From an uncultured Lachnospiraceae bacterium (GTDB lineage: Bacteria > Bacillota > Clostridia > Lachnospirales > Lachnospiraceae), in assembly GCA_944380065.1 (NCBI GenBank), contig CALWGM010000126.1, positions 1-35,023 of the forward strand: a stretch of 35,023 nt of DNA. Reading direction: 5' to 3'. The first letter of the stretch is position 1, and every line of letters begins with the position of its first letter. Position numbers and translations under genes: made by a program. Below, piece after piece: positions 25,481-33,060 of the stretch. The notes below the pieces were generated by a model, which searched no databases, was not told where the DNA came from, and worked only from the letters and a program-made list of their open reading frames with translations.

Positions 25481-26176
25481 ATGAAACCATCCATTCTGTG
25501 GACATTATTTACGATCCTGATCGTGATCTGTATCCTGGCTGCGCACCATTTTTTAGGCGTATCCCGGAGGCAGGAGCACAGGAAAGCCATCCTTTTAAAA
25601 GGCATCACCGGGCTCTGCTTTGTCGCTGCCGGGGCGCTGACTGCGTCTGTCTGCCCGGACAGGCATTTTGCGCTGCCGGTCATGGCCGGCCTGATCCTGG
25701 GACTGGCAGGTGATGAACTTCTGGCCTTACGGTTTCCGTATCCCGCCAAACACGATCTTTGCTTTACCGCAGGCGGAGCCGCTTTTGCCATCGGACATGT
25801 CATGTATCTCCTGGCCCTGTTCCACTGCCAGTTTCCGCTTCTGAGAGCTTCCATCCCTGTGGGGCTGGCCGGATTTCTCCTTTCCCTGCTCTATCTGAAG
25901 CGGAGGAATATGCAGGCGGGAACCATGCAGATTCCCCTGACCATTTATATGCTGCTTTTGTCTGTGACCCTCGGCGTCTCCTGGGGAGCTGCCGCCGGAC
26001 AGCCGTCCCCGCAGCTGCTTCTGTTCGCTGCAGGCGCACTGCTGTTTCTCACCAGCGACAATATTCTGTTTGCGTTCTGCTTCGGCGACCGGCATACCGC
26101 CGGCATGAACCGCGCCATACACGGCACCTACTACGCCGCCCAGCTGTGCTTCGCCCTGAGCATGGGGGTGATGTGA
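25481..26176 (+). CDS. YhhN-family lysoplasmalogenase-like membrane protein
   Basis: A 231-aa, very hydrophobic protein with about eight membrane segments. It follows the YhhN (TMEM86) family layout: GLILGLAGDELLAL near residue 75 contains the conserved acidic pair of the family (usually GD-x-x-L), GAAFAIGHVMYLLALF near 105 has the conserved H, and a late LLFLTSDNILFAF has the SD-N motif. Members hydrolyse the vinyl-ether bond of lysoplasmalogens; anaerobic clostridia make plasmalogens, so the role fits. The start chosen is ATG 25481, directly after GGGGGA; an upstream in-frame ATG at 25439 lies inside the promoter. The gene is alone on the plus strand and ends 7 bases before a convergent pseudogene. 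Confidence 0.82.
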   Translation: MKPSILWTLFTILIVICILAAHHFLGVSRRQEHRKAILLKGITGLCFVAAGALTASVCPDRHFALPVMAGLILGLAGDELLALRFPYPAKHDLCFTAGGAAFAIGHVMYLLALFHCQFPLLRASIPVGLAGFLLSLLYLKRRNMQAGTMQIPLTIYMLLLSVTLGVSWGAAAGQPSPQLLLFAAGALLFLTSDNILFAFCFGDRHTAGMNRAIHGTYYAAQLCFALSMGVM

Positions 26177-26183
26177 TGTAGTT

Positions 26184-26309
26184 CTATCCCCGTTTCTCCA
26201 CCAGCAGATCCAGTCCCAGAATATTTATCAGGCGGATGGTCTTTTCGATCTCAGCAGTCGGTTTTCCCCTCTCTACATCAGAAATAAAAGTAACGTTCAG
26301 CAATTTCCT
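26184..26309 (-). pseudogene. C-terminal remnant of an XRE/HipB-like regulator
   Basis: About 41 codons ending at the stop 26186-26184 read as the second half of a HipB-like XRE helix-turn-helix: LLNVTFISDVERGKPTAEIE, then IRLINILGLDLLVEKRG. VTFISDVERGKP is the recognition-helix region of this family. The first HTH helices are missing, because the upstream end runs into the 3' end of the radical SAM gene on the same strand in another frame. It looks like a truncated antitoxin or regulator left by a deletion. No HipA-like toxin gene is present nearby. Confidence 0.75.
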
Positions 26310-27169
26310 GTATACACATACCGCAGATACTGCGCCGCCGTATCCCGGAGCTGATATACGGCTTCCACCGCTGTCGCATCCCGATCGTTCATCCTGTACC
26401 GCGGGAAAAAACGTGTCACATGCAGCGGGATTTCCGGATCCACCGAGGCAATCCACTGCGCTTCCCTCTTCATCTCCTCCAGGGAATCATTTTCACCCGG
26501 GACGATCAGGGTTGTCAGTTCCACATGACAGTCCTGCGCCGCCCTTGCAATAAAACATTTTACCGTTTCCAAATCCCCGCCCAGCTTCCGGTAATAAGCC
26601 TCTGTAAAACCCTTCAGGTCAATATTCATGGCGTCGATCCAGGGCAGCAGTTCCTCTAAAACAGGCAGCCTGGCGCATCCGTTGGTGACCAGGACATTTT
26701 TCATGCCGCGCCCATGCACCAGTCTTGCTGTATCCCGCACATATTCATATCCAGTCAGAGGCTCATTGTAGGTAAATGCCACACCCAGATTTCCCCGCCG
26801 CCGGTATCGCACAGCCAGATCTGCCAGTTCCGCCGGAGACAATGCTTTCCATGCAGTCCCGGTCTCCCCTGCCATGGAGATCTCATGATTCTGGCAAAAC
26901 GGGCAGGACAGATTGCATCCAAAACTTCCCACAGACAGAATCATGTTCCCCGGGAAAAACCGCCGCAGCGGCTTTTTCTCAATCGGATCCAGCATCAGCG
27001 CCGTCACTTTGCCATAATTAACACCTGTCACCTGTCCATTCACGTTTTTTCTCACCCTGCAGCGTCCATACTGCCCTTCTGCCAGCGTACAGTGATGCGT
27101 ACAAACCGGACAAACCGTCCTCTGCCCTGATGTTCCGTTCCTTTGAAAATCATTTCCCTGACTGCTCAA
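26297..27169 (-). CDS. amrS: AmmeMemoRadiSam system radical SAM enzyme
   Basis: A 290-aa radical SAM protein. The cluster motif CNLSCPFC (residues 85-92, CxxxCxxC) binds the 4Fe-4S cluster and SAM. A preceding Cys set, CPVCTHHC (20-27) and GRCRVR, is typical of this family, as are EKKPLRRFFPG and FTYNEPL. The family is named for its repeated co-occurrence with Memo-like and AMMECR1 proteins, which are the fused upstream gene here; its substrate is not settled. The chosen start is TTG 27169, overlapping the upstream stop (TTGA), because no ATG with a good site is available. The protein ends at RYVYTGNC. Longer relatives carry a further Cys-containing tail after this point, so a C-terminal loss next to the XRE remnant is possible. 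Confidence 0.87.
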   Translation of the reverse strand: MSSQGNDFQRNGTSGQRTVCPVCTHHCTLAEGQYGRCRVRKNVNGQVTGVNYGKVTALMLDPIEKKPLRRFFPGNMILSVGSFGCNLSCPFCQNHEISMAGETGTAWKALSPAELADLAVRYRRRGNLGVAFTYNEPLTGYEYVRDTARLVHGRGMKNVLVTNGCARLPVLEELLPWIDAMNIDLKGFTEAYYRKLGGDLETVKCFIARAAQDCHVELTTLIVPGENDSLEEMKREAQWIASVDPEIPLHVTRFFPRYRMNDRDATAVEAVYQLRDTAAQYLRYVYTGNC

Positions 27170-28554
27170 AAATGTCTCACCACCTCAAACCGTTCCAGGC
27201 GCACGTCCTTCACATGTTTGGGGATTCCCGCCTTTTGCTTCGCGATGGCAATCTGTTCCTCCACCGTATCCACGCCCTCCAAATTGGGAAGCAGGAGTCC
27301 CCGCTTATATCCTTTGCTGACTACCACGCCATAGCGCTTTACATTCAGTTCTTCACTGGAAGAAATCTCCTCTGTCTTTCCCAGGACATCCACACTGTAC
27401 ACCAGATGATCCAGTTCCTCCGGCTGCACCGCGTGGAACCGTGGATCTTTAGAGGCAGCGCTGATGCCGTTTTCAATGATCTCCTCCGCAATATTTTTCT
27501 GCACCGGGGCGATCGTCCCGATGCAGCCCCGCAGCCGCCCCTCTTCCTTCAGGGACACAAAAACCCCGGCGCGTTCTGCATACATCTCCTCCGGCAGCCC
27601 GGAGCGAACCGGAATCCTTTCTCCGGTGCGCACATAAGTCTCCACGGTCTGACGGGCCAGCCGCACCCAGGCGTCTTCCTTCTGCCGTCTGTCTTCTGCT
27701 TCTCTGCGAACCTGCTCTTCATACTGCCGCAGGAAATCCCGATCCGGCGCCGCGCCTTTCACCTCATAGGTACAGACGCCGTAACCGACGCCAAACGTCC
27801 CTTCATGGGAAAGCCGCTCTGCCTTCACCGCCAGGCGATCCAGACATCCCGCCAAAATCACAAAGGAACGGTGTCCGCACTCCGCAGCCTTTTCACAAAA
27901 ATCCTCAGAGAAGCCGAAGAGCTTCCCAAAATCTCCGTCTCCCATCACCTGCATGATCCGCTGGTCATATTCCGGCCCCTCTGCCGCAAAACCATAAGGC
28001 CCTTCTGCTTTCAGCCTGTGGGACAGGTCGCCGCTGGCGATCACCGCCACCCGTCTGTCCAGAAGCTCCGCCGTCTTGCGGATACACTGCCCCAGTTTAT
28101 AGTGCACAGAAAACGGCAGCCCGGAAAGCCCGATACGGACAACCTGATAATCCGTGTAGCAGTGATCCAGAAACCAGAGCGGTATCATCGTTCCGTGATC
28201 CAGCGCCGGATCCCGCTCTCCCAGCGGCCCGGCAGGAATCTCCCGCGCCTCTGCCTCCCGCGTCAGTGCCCGCACAAATTCCGTATCATAGTCTGCGTGG
28301 ATCTTCACTCCAGGCGCCCGAAACTGCCGGAAGCTTCCATCCGCGCCGTTTCCCGGCGAAATGTGAAAATAATCCGCATACATCACAGAATGAGGCGACA
28401 AAACCACCACTGTCTCCGGCCGCCAGGCCGCAATCTGCCGGGCCGCCTGATGATATGCGTCAACCGTTGCCTGAATCTCTTTTTCCTGTCCCCGCCCCAC
28501 ATCCGGCAGAATCAGCGGCGGATGGGGAACCATCACTGCACCTGTTACTGACAT
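27166..28554 (-). CDS. amrA: Fused Memo-like and AMMECR1 protein (AmmeMemoRadiSam B-A)
   Basis: A 462-aa fusion. Residues about 1-265 form a Memo/LigB-like (class III extradiol dioxygenase fold) domain: VPHPPLILPDVGRG (9-22), VVVLSPHSVMYADYF and IASGDLSHRLK are the metal-site regions. Residues about 285-462 form an AMMECR1 domain: GVFVSLKEEGRLRGCIGTI with its conserved LRGCIG, then SAASKDPRF, and VEEQIAIAKQKAGI near the end. These domains are separate proteins in many organisms and fused in others. The AMMECR1 function is unknown. The ATG at 28554 has GGAGGGAG upstream, and the stop overlaps the start of the radical SAM gene, so the two are coupled. The partnership is established knowledge; the biochemical product is not. 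Confidence 0.87.
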   Translation of the reverse strand: MSVTGAVMVPHPPLILPDVGRGQEKEIQATVDAYHQAARQIAAWRPETVVVLSPHSVMYADYFHISPGNGADGSFRQFRAPGVKIHADYDTEFVRALTREAEAREIPAGPLGERDPALDHGTMIPLWFLDHCYTDYQVVRIGLSGLPFSVHYKLGQCIRKTAELLDRRVAVIASGDLSHRLKAEGPYGFAAEGPEYDQRIMQVMGDGDFGKLFGFSEDFCEKAAECGHRSFVILAGCLDRLAVKAERLSHEGTFGVGYGVCTYEVKGAAPDRDFLRQYEEQVRREAEDRRQKEDAWVRLARQTVETYVRTGERIPVRSGLPEEMYAERAGVFVSLKEEGRLRGCIGTIAPVQKNIAEEIIENGISAASKDPRFHAVQPEELDHLVYSVDVLGKTEEISSSEELNVKRYGVVVSKGYKRGLLLPNLEGVDTVEEQIAIAKQKAGIPKHVKDVRLERFEVVRHF

Positions 28555-28588
28555 AAAACTCCCTCCATTCTGAATCCGAACCTCTTCC

Positions 28589-28617
28589 CTTGTGTACTAC
28601 CATAACCATAACACAAG
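28589..28617. promoter_or_regulatory. Inverted repeat upstream of the Memo-AMMECR1 gene
   Basis: CTTGTGT (28589-28595) and ACACAAG (28611-28617) are perfect inverted arms separated by 15 bases, about 35 to 63 bases upstream of the minus-strand start codon. A regulator binding site is possible. No recognisable regulator box was assigned. Confidence 0.35.
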
Positions 28618-28685
28618 AGTGTTTTTTTATCTATAACCGCAGCCATATTTTCCCGCTTCTTATGTCCTGCGCCCACAGGAATCTT

Positions 28686-28714
28686 TAGACTTCTTTTCCG
28701 GAATATGGTATCCT
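28686..28714 (+). promoter_or_regulatory. Promoter of the NTF2-like gene
   Basis: TAGACT (28686-28691) and TATCCT (28709-28714) are 17 bases apart, 44 bases before the start codon. Each hexamer matches the sigma-70 consensus at four of six positions. An AAGGGGG ribosome binding site precedes the ATG. Confidence 0.4.
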
Positions 28715-28758
28715 GTCATTAACAGCAATGGTATTTTCTATCTGAAAGGGGGCAAAAA

Positions 28759-29382
28759 ATGAACACTTTAGAACAAAGAATCGGGCATCTGGAAGATCTG
28801 GCGGAAATTGAGCAGCTTCTCAACAAGTACATTTACATGCTGACCACCATGGATTTTGACCACATCTTCGACGAATGCTTCTCCCAGACACGGGAAGACG
28901 TTTCCATCCAGGCGTCAGACAGCGGAGTTTACATTGGCCGGGAACACATCAAAGAACGGTTTTTCGCAAAATTTATGGGGTATCTGAAGGAAGTTCCCGG
29001 AGCTTTTACCATGCACCTGGCCTGTAATCCGGTGATAGAGATTTCACCAGACCGGACAATGGCGCATTCCGTGGCGCTGTCTCCGGGCTGCGCCACAGAT
29101 CCGCAGGTCAGAGATTCTCTCTGGATCTGGGGAACCTTTACTGATGATTACATCCGGGAAAACGGTCACTGGCGGATTCTTCACCACGCCTTCATTCCGC
29201 TGTTCCGGACGCCTTATGACAAAGGCTGGACAAAACAGGCCGTCGGCACCCAGCTATCCAAAGTTTCCGGAAATATGGCGGACGCGCCATCCCAGTATTG
29301 GAATCCCTATGATATCAGCAAAGCGGGAGATGAACTCTGGGCAACACTGCCCGATATAAGTGCTTTGAAACATTTTGACTAA
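28759..29382 (+). CDS. NTF2/SnoaL-like fold protein
   Basis: A 207-aa protein with a SnoaL-type (nuclear transport factor 2-like) domain: LEDLAEIEQLLNKYIYMLTT (11-30), followed by a Phe-Asp pair, GREHIKERF (55-63), TMHLACNPVIEI and the closing strands WGTFTDDYIRENGHWRILHH. Related proteins are dehydratases, isomerases or cyclases acting on steroid, bile-acid or polyketide-like molecules; BaiE of gut clostridia has this fold. The residues Y, D and H in the pocket region are compatible with such an enzyme but do not identify a substrate. The C-terminal 50 residues are unlike the short SnoaL core. It is a single plus-strand gene facing a convergent MFS transporter, with a terminator hairpin directly after the stop. 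Confidence 0.78.
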   Translation: MNTLEQRIGHLEDLAEIEQLLNKYIYMLTTMDFDHIFDECFSQTREDVSIQASDSGVYIGREHIKERFFAKFMGYLKEVPGAFTMHLACNPVIEISPDRTMAHSVALSPGCATDPQVRDSLWIWGTFTDDYIRENGHWRILHHAFIPLFRTPYDKGWTKQAVGTQLSKVSGNMADAPSQYWNPYDISKAGDELWATLPDISALKHFD

Positions 29383-29384
29383 AA

Positions 29385-29426
29385 TTGCCGCTTCTGAGAT
29401 ACCGGAAGGAATCTCAGAAGCGGCAA
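29385..29426. terminator. Strong 16-bp hairpin between convergent genes
   Basis: TTGCCGCTTCTGAGAT (29385-29400) and ATCTCAGAAGCGGCAA (29411-29426) pair perfectly over 16 bases with a ten-base loop. On the minus strand TTTTAG follows, suiting termination of the MFS gene that ends at 29458. It begins two bases after the NTF2-like stop on the plus strand, where the following T run is weak. Confidence 0.75.
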
Positions 29427-29457
29427 AACCATTTCGGAAAATTCTCAGCAAATTTTT

Positions 29458-30645
29458 TCAATCTGCGGCAGCCACATGCGTCTCTGTATGTCTGTTCAGC
29501 GCAAAATATCCGATCACAGCCACAATTACCGCAATCACCAGGCCGCCTGCCAGAAAAGCAAAACGGAACCGGTATCCCGACATATGAAAAATCCGTTCTG
29601 CCGCCTGCAGCAGATAAACCGATACGGTCTGCCCCAGAAACATTCCGGCTGTAGTAAAAGTTACCAGCTTTGTATTTTCCCGTTCACTGCGGGACAGCCG
29701 GGAAATTTTCAGAAATACACTGGAATAGAAAATACTGTAGCTTGCCCCGATCAGAGCCGCCGAGACAATGATCAGCGGTAAGGTATGCAGCGCGGCAAGC
29801 CCCGCATATCCCGCTCCCATCATCAGGCATGCAATCGTAACCGTAAAATATTTCGCTCTTTTTCTGATTCCCGGCACAGCAAATCCCATGAAAAATCCTG
29901 CCGCCATAAATACGGAAACTACATACCCGGAGGTTGTGTCGTTTCCGATTGCCTCCCCCTTCAGATACAGGGCAATGCTGGTGGAAAAAGTATAAAAAGC
30001 CACATTGATCAGAGCCATTCCACCGATTACCAGATACGCCTTCCAATTTGCCCCCTGCCTCTTCCCTGTTCCGGTAACGGTTTCCTGCACCTGATCCTTC
30101 GGCAGATACCGGATATTCAGAATCAGAACAATCAGGGCGATCAGATAAATCAGAAAAGCCAGCCGCCAGTTATACGCCGCCAGCCAGGCCACAGCAAAGG
30201 ATGCGATAATTCCCATCAAATAAGAGGCGGACGCAGAATAGCTCATCATCTTAGCCCTGGTCTCCCCTTTAAAATGACTGCTGATCAGCGCCTGAGCCAG
30301 TGGAGTGATCAGCCCGCAGGCCACGCCCAGAAGCGCCCTCGCTGCCAGAACACTGTAAAATCCCGGCATAGCTCCTGCACCAATCCCTCCGATCAGGTAC
30401 AGGATCACACCCAAAATCAGCACATGTTTTTTCCCCCATCTGGCCGTCAGCACATTACAGAGAAAACAACAGGGAATAATAAACAGCGGCGGAATGGTCA
30501 GAACCAGCTGGATCATGGAGTCGCTGTACATGGGAAATGCCGTCTTGATTCCAGCCAGAGCCGGAGAAACTGCCGTGCTCCCCAGGATCGTAATCAGAGA
30601 AATGGATAATACAGCCGCTTTCAGTTTCATATTACTGCTTTTCAA
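29458..30645 (-). CDS. MFS transporter
   Basis: A 395-aa inner-membrane protein with about twelve transmembrane segments of the major facilitator superfamily. The MFS loop 2-3 motif is visible in the form LTARWGKKHVLILGV (about residues 66-80), and RALLGVACGLITPLAQALI (108-126) is the motif around helix 4. Its direction, next to and downstream of a TetR gene, suggests drug or metabolite efflux under TetR control. The start is uncertain. TTG 30645 has AAGGA about 8 bases upstream; ATG 30630, five codons later, has a weaker site. Substrate cannot be read. The gene ends just after the strong hairpin shared with the convergent NTF2-like gene. Confidence 0.85.
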   Translation of the reverse strand: MKSSNMKLKAAVLSISLITILGSTAVSPALAGIKTAFPMYSDSMIQLVLTIPPLFIIPCCFLCNVLTARWGKKHVLILGVILYLIGGIGAGAMPGFYSVLAARALLGVACGLITPLAQALISSHFKGETRAKMMSYSASASYLMGIIASFAVAWLAAYNWRLAFLIYLIALIVLILNIRYLPKDQVQETVTGTGKRQGANWKAYLVIGGMALINVAFYTFSTSIALYLKGEAIGNDTTSGYVVSVFMAAGFFMGFAVPGIRKRAKYFTVTIACLMMGAGYAGLAALHTLPLIIVSAALIGASYSIFYSSVFLKISRLSRSERENTKLVTFTTAGMFLGQTVSVYLLQAAERIFHMSGYRFRFAFLAGGLVIAVIVAVIGYFALNRHTETHVAAAD

Positions 30646-30707
30646 AAAACCACTTCCTTCTCATAAATCGTATGTTGCATATACCTGAGCTTCCATATTC
30701 TCTATAT

Positions 30708-30725
30708 ATACATTTATTGATGTAT
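30708..30725. promoter_or_regulatory. Palindromic operator candidate for the TetR-family regulator
   Basis: ATACAT (30708-30713) and ATGTAT (30720-30725) form a perfect inverted repeat with a six-base gap. It lies between the TetR gene stop and the MFS start codon in AT-rich sequence that probably holds the MFS promoter. Size and place fit a TetR dimer site. A second, weaker GTAT/ATAC pair lies near 30670-30684. Confidence 0.55.
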
Positions 30726-30748
30726 GTTAATAGTCAAAAGAAAATTTG

Positions 30749-31345
30749 TCAAGGAATTTCCAATAACAAAGCTACATAAGTTCTGTAATTCTCCTGTATG
30801 ACGTCCGGGGATCCAAAAGCCGTATCTGCATAATTGGAATGCAGACCTTCATGCAAAAAATATATCAGATGAGCAATTTCCGTTTTATTCTGATATGTTT
30901 TTCCCGACGCTTCCTCGATCTCAGTCAGACACCGGGTCACATATTGTATGAAATATTTCCGGTTCTCCGCCATCCGCCCGATAATTCCTGCAAATCGTTC
31001 GTCAGAAAGCATATATCTGGGGATATCATTGAGAAAGCGATACTGGTCCCGCATTCTCAGAGGCATGGAGATCAAATTGTCTATTTTTTCTCTGGGCGAA
31101 GCTTTTCTGTCCTCATAATACTCTGCCCGCTCCCTCTGAAAATCATCCAGAATCTGATTCAAAACTGCAAGGTAAATCTCTTCCTTTGATGCAAAGTGCC
31201 AGTTTACTGCTCCCCGGGTCATCCCTACCTGCCGGGCAATATCATCCCGGGTCATTTTTTCATATCCTTTGCTCCGAATGACCTCATAGCTGGCATGAAT
31301 GATTTTTTCCCTTGTCAGCTGAGTTTCTTCCCTGGTTTTCCGCAA
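30749..31345 (-). CDS. TetR/AcrR-family transcriptional regulator
   Basis: A 198-aa regulator with the classic TetR N-terminal DNA-binding domain: REKIIHASYEVIRSKGYEKM (12-31), then TRDDIARQVGMTRGAVNWHF (32-51) and ASKEEIYLAVL. GMTRGAVNWHF with SKEE is the AcrR/TtgR-like version that controls efflux pumps. The remaining helical domain binds a ligand that cannot be predicted. The start is TTG 31345, with GGAGGAGG about 7 bases upstream; no ATG occurs near it in this frame. It lies directly upstream of the MFS gene in the same direction, with about 100 bases between holding a palindrome, so repression of that transporter is the likely role. Confidence 0.88.
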   Translation of the reverse strand: MRKTREETQLTREKIIHASYEVIRSKGYEKMTRDDIARQVGMTRGAVNWHFASKEEIYLAVLNQILDDFQRERAEYYEDRKASPREKIDNLISMPLRMRDQYRFLNDIPRYMLSDERFAGIIGRMAENRKYFIQYVTRCLTEIEEASGKTYQNKTEIAHLIYFLHEGLHSNYADTAFGSPDVIQENYRTYVALLLEIP

Positions 31346-31421
31346 AACAACGCCTCCTCCACATAATTTTTCTCATGCTGTCCCAGACCTTCTGCCTGCT
31401 CTGCCGCCGGGACTGTACCGG

Positions 31422-31454
31422 CAGAGGCTGATATGGAATCCACATCAGCCTCTG
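31422..31454 (-). terminator. Hairpin after citrate synthase
   Basis: CAGAGGCTGAT (31422-31432) and ATCAGCCTCTG (31444-31454) pair perfectly, and the loop contains an inner TGGA/TCCA pairing. It lies 43 bases after the citrate synthase stop. No clear T run follows on the minus strand, so it may be a transcript-stabilising hairpin rather than a full terminator. Confidence 0.5.
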
Positions 31455-31497
31455 TCGTCAGCCATATCGTTTATTTCCAGCCTCTTTTTCCGGATCC

Positions 31498-32850
31498 CTA
31501 TTTTCTCCCTTCCAGAGAAATGTATTCCCGATCCTCCGACAGGCTCTTATACGCCGGACGGATAATCTTGTCCGCATTCACCAACTCTTCAATCCTGTGA
31601 GCACTCCACCCTACAATCCGGGCAATCGCAAAGATTGGCGTATAAAGTTCCAGCGGGATCTCCAGCATACTGTAAACAAAACCGCTGTAGAAATCCACAT
31701 TGGCGCTGACTCCTTTATACATCTTCCGGTTATGGCTGATCACCTCGGGAGCCAGACGCTCTACTTTGGAATACAGTTCAAACTCCTCCATGCGCCCTTT
31801 GGCCTTTGCCAGGTTCTCCACAAAGCTTTTGAAAACCTCCGCCCTGGGATCCGAGATAGAATATACGGCATGCCCCATGCCATAGATCAGCCCTCTTCTG
31901 TCAAACGCCTCTCCTTTCAGGACATGCTGCAGATAAGCAGTGATTTCATCCTCGTCCCTGTAATCTTTCACCTGCTGCTTCAGATCACTCATCATCTCCA
32001 CAACCTTGATATTGGCACCGCCGTGTTTCGGCCCTTTCAGGGATGAAAGCGCAGCCGCCATGACTGCGTAAGTATCAGATCCCGACGAGGTAACGACCCG
32101 TGTGGTAAACGTGGAGTTATTTCCTCCGCCATGCTCCATATGAAGCATCAGTGCAATATCAAGTACTTTCGCTTCCAACTCCGTGTAATTCATATCCGGC
32201 CGCAGCAAACGGAGCAGGTTCTGCGCTGTGCTCAGCTTCGGATCCGGATGATGGATGTACATACTCTGATCCCGCTCATAATGATTGTACGCATGATAAC
32301 CATAGACTGCCAGCAAAGGGAACACACTGATCAACATCATACACTGCCGCAGGACATTTTCCATGCTCAGGTCAGATGCCCGCATATCATAGGACGCCAG
32401 GGTCAGCACGCCCCGCGTCATGGAATTCATGATATCTTTGCCGGGCGCCTTCATCACAACATCCCGGACAAAATTGGTCGGCAGGGAACGCATATCCCCC
32501 AGCACCTCCGAAAAATCCTGCAGCTGCTGCCGATCCGGCAATTCGCCAAACAGCAGCAGATACGCCGTCTCCTCAAAGCCAAATCTGCCGTCCTTTTTGA
32601 TACCGCGGATCAGATCATAGATATTATAACCCCGGTAAGTCAGTTTCCCCCGGCACGGCACAGTCTTCCCATCAATAACTTCTTTTGATTTAATACTGGA
32701 AATGTGGGTCAGCCCTGTCAGTACCCCGGTACCATCCAGGTCACGAAGCCCCCGTTTTACATTGTACTTCACAAACATATCCGGAGTGATCACATCCTGT
32801 TTCTCCAGCAGCTGTGACTGTTGTCTCATATAATCATAAATATGCTGCAT
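31498..32850 (-). CDS. gltA: Citrate synthase
   Basis: A 450-aa citrate synthase, joining oxaloacetate and acetyl-CoA to citrate in the cytoplasm. The active-site regions are present: LMLHMEHGGGNNSTFTTRVV with its histidine, GPKHGGANIKVVEMM, GMGHAVYSISDPRA, and a late ARIVGWSAHRIEEL. The order and length fit the citrate synthases common in Clostridia. The start chosen is ATG 32850, with AAAGGAG five bases upstream. An upstream in-frame start at 32922 lies inside the leader and was rejected. It has its own promoter (32961-32989) and a palindrome in the leader. The gene is monocistronic here. In a fermentative anaerobe it probably supplies 2-oxoglutarate for glutamate synthesis rather than a full cycle; that is inference. 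Confidence 0.93.
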   Translation of the reverse strand: MQHIYDYMRQQSQLLEKQDVITPDMFVKYNVKRGLRDLDGTGVLTGLTHISSIKSKEVIDGKTVPCRGKLTYRGYNIYDLIRGIKKDGRFGFEETAYLLLFGELPDRQQLQDFSEVLGDMRSLPTNFVRDVVMKAPGKDIMNSMTRGVLTLASYDMRASDLSMENVLRQCMMLISVFPLLAVYGYHAYNHYERDQSMYIHHPDPKLSTAQNLLRLLRPDMNYTELEAKVLDIALMLHMEHGGGNNSTFTTRVVTSSGSDTYAVMAAALSSLKGPKHGGANIKVVEMMSDLKQQVKDYRDEDEITAYLQHVLKGEAFDRRGLIYGMGHAVYSISDPRAEVFKSFVENLAKAKGRMEEFELYSKVERLAPEVISHNRKMYKGVSANVDFYSGFVYSMLEIPLELYTPIFAIARIVGWSAHRIEELVNADKIIRPAYKSLSEDREYISLEGRK

Positions 32851-32920
32851 GTCGTCTCCTTTCCTTATCCTGTTGTCCGCTCTTTTGCCTGGAATTTCCA
32901 TCCAGGAAAAAGCCCTGTGC

Positions 32921-32939
32921 ATTTCGTCCTATACGAAAT
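32921..32939. promoter_or_regulatory. Palindrome in the citrate synthase leader, operator candidate
   Basis: ATTTCGT (32921-32927) and ACGAAAT (32933-32939) form a perfect seven-base inverted repeat with a five-base gap. It sits 22 bases downstream of the -10 box and about 70 bases before the start codon, a good place for a repressor. The regulator is unknown. Confidence 0.55.
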
Positions 32940-32960
32940 CCATATCATTCTTTATCTTCC

Positions 32961-32989
32961 AGTATACCGTATTCTCCAAACGGTGGCAA
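32961..32989 (-). promoter_or_regulatory. Sigma-70-type promoter of citrate synthase
   Basis: On the minus strand TTGCCA (32989-32984) and TATACT (32966-32961) are exactly 17 bases apart. Both hexamers are close to consensus. The transcript would start near 32953, giving a leader of about 100 bases that contains the palindrome. Confidence 0.65.
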
Positions 32990-33060
32990 CAAAAAGTGAC
33001 GGCGAATGACAGCCTCTGCCAAACCCGGTGCTGTTTCCCTGTTCACTGCAGTCCCCAAAT

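Noticed and set aside
27130-28551. A 473-codon open frame on the plus strand opposite the Memo-AMMECR1 and radical SAM genes
   Set aside because: It is fully antisense to a gene with clear family motifs. Its peptide is rich in His, Arg and Pro and has no recognisable domain, as expected for a shadow frame in GC-rich codons.
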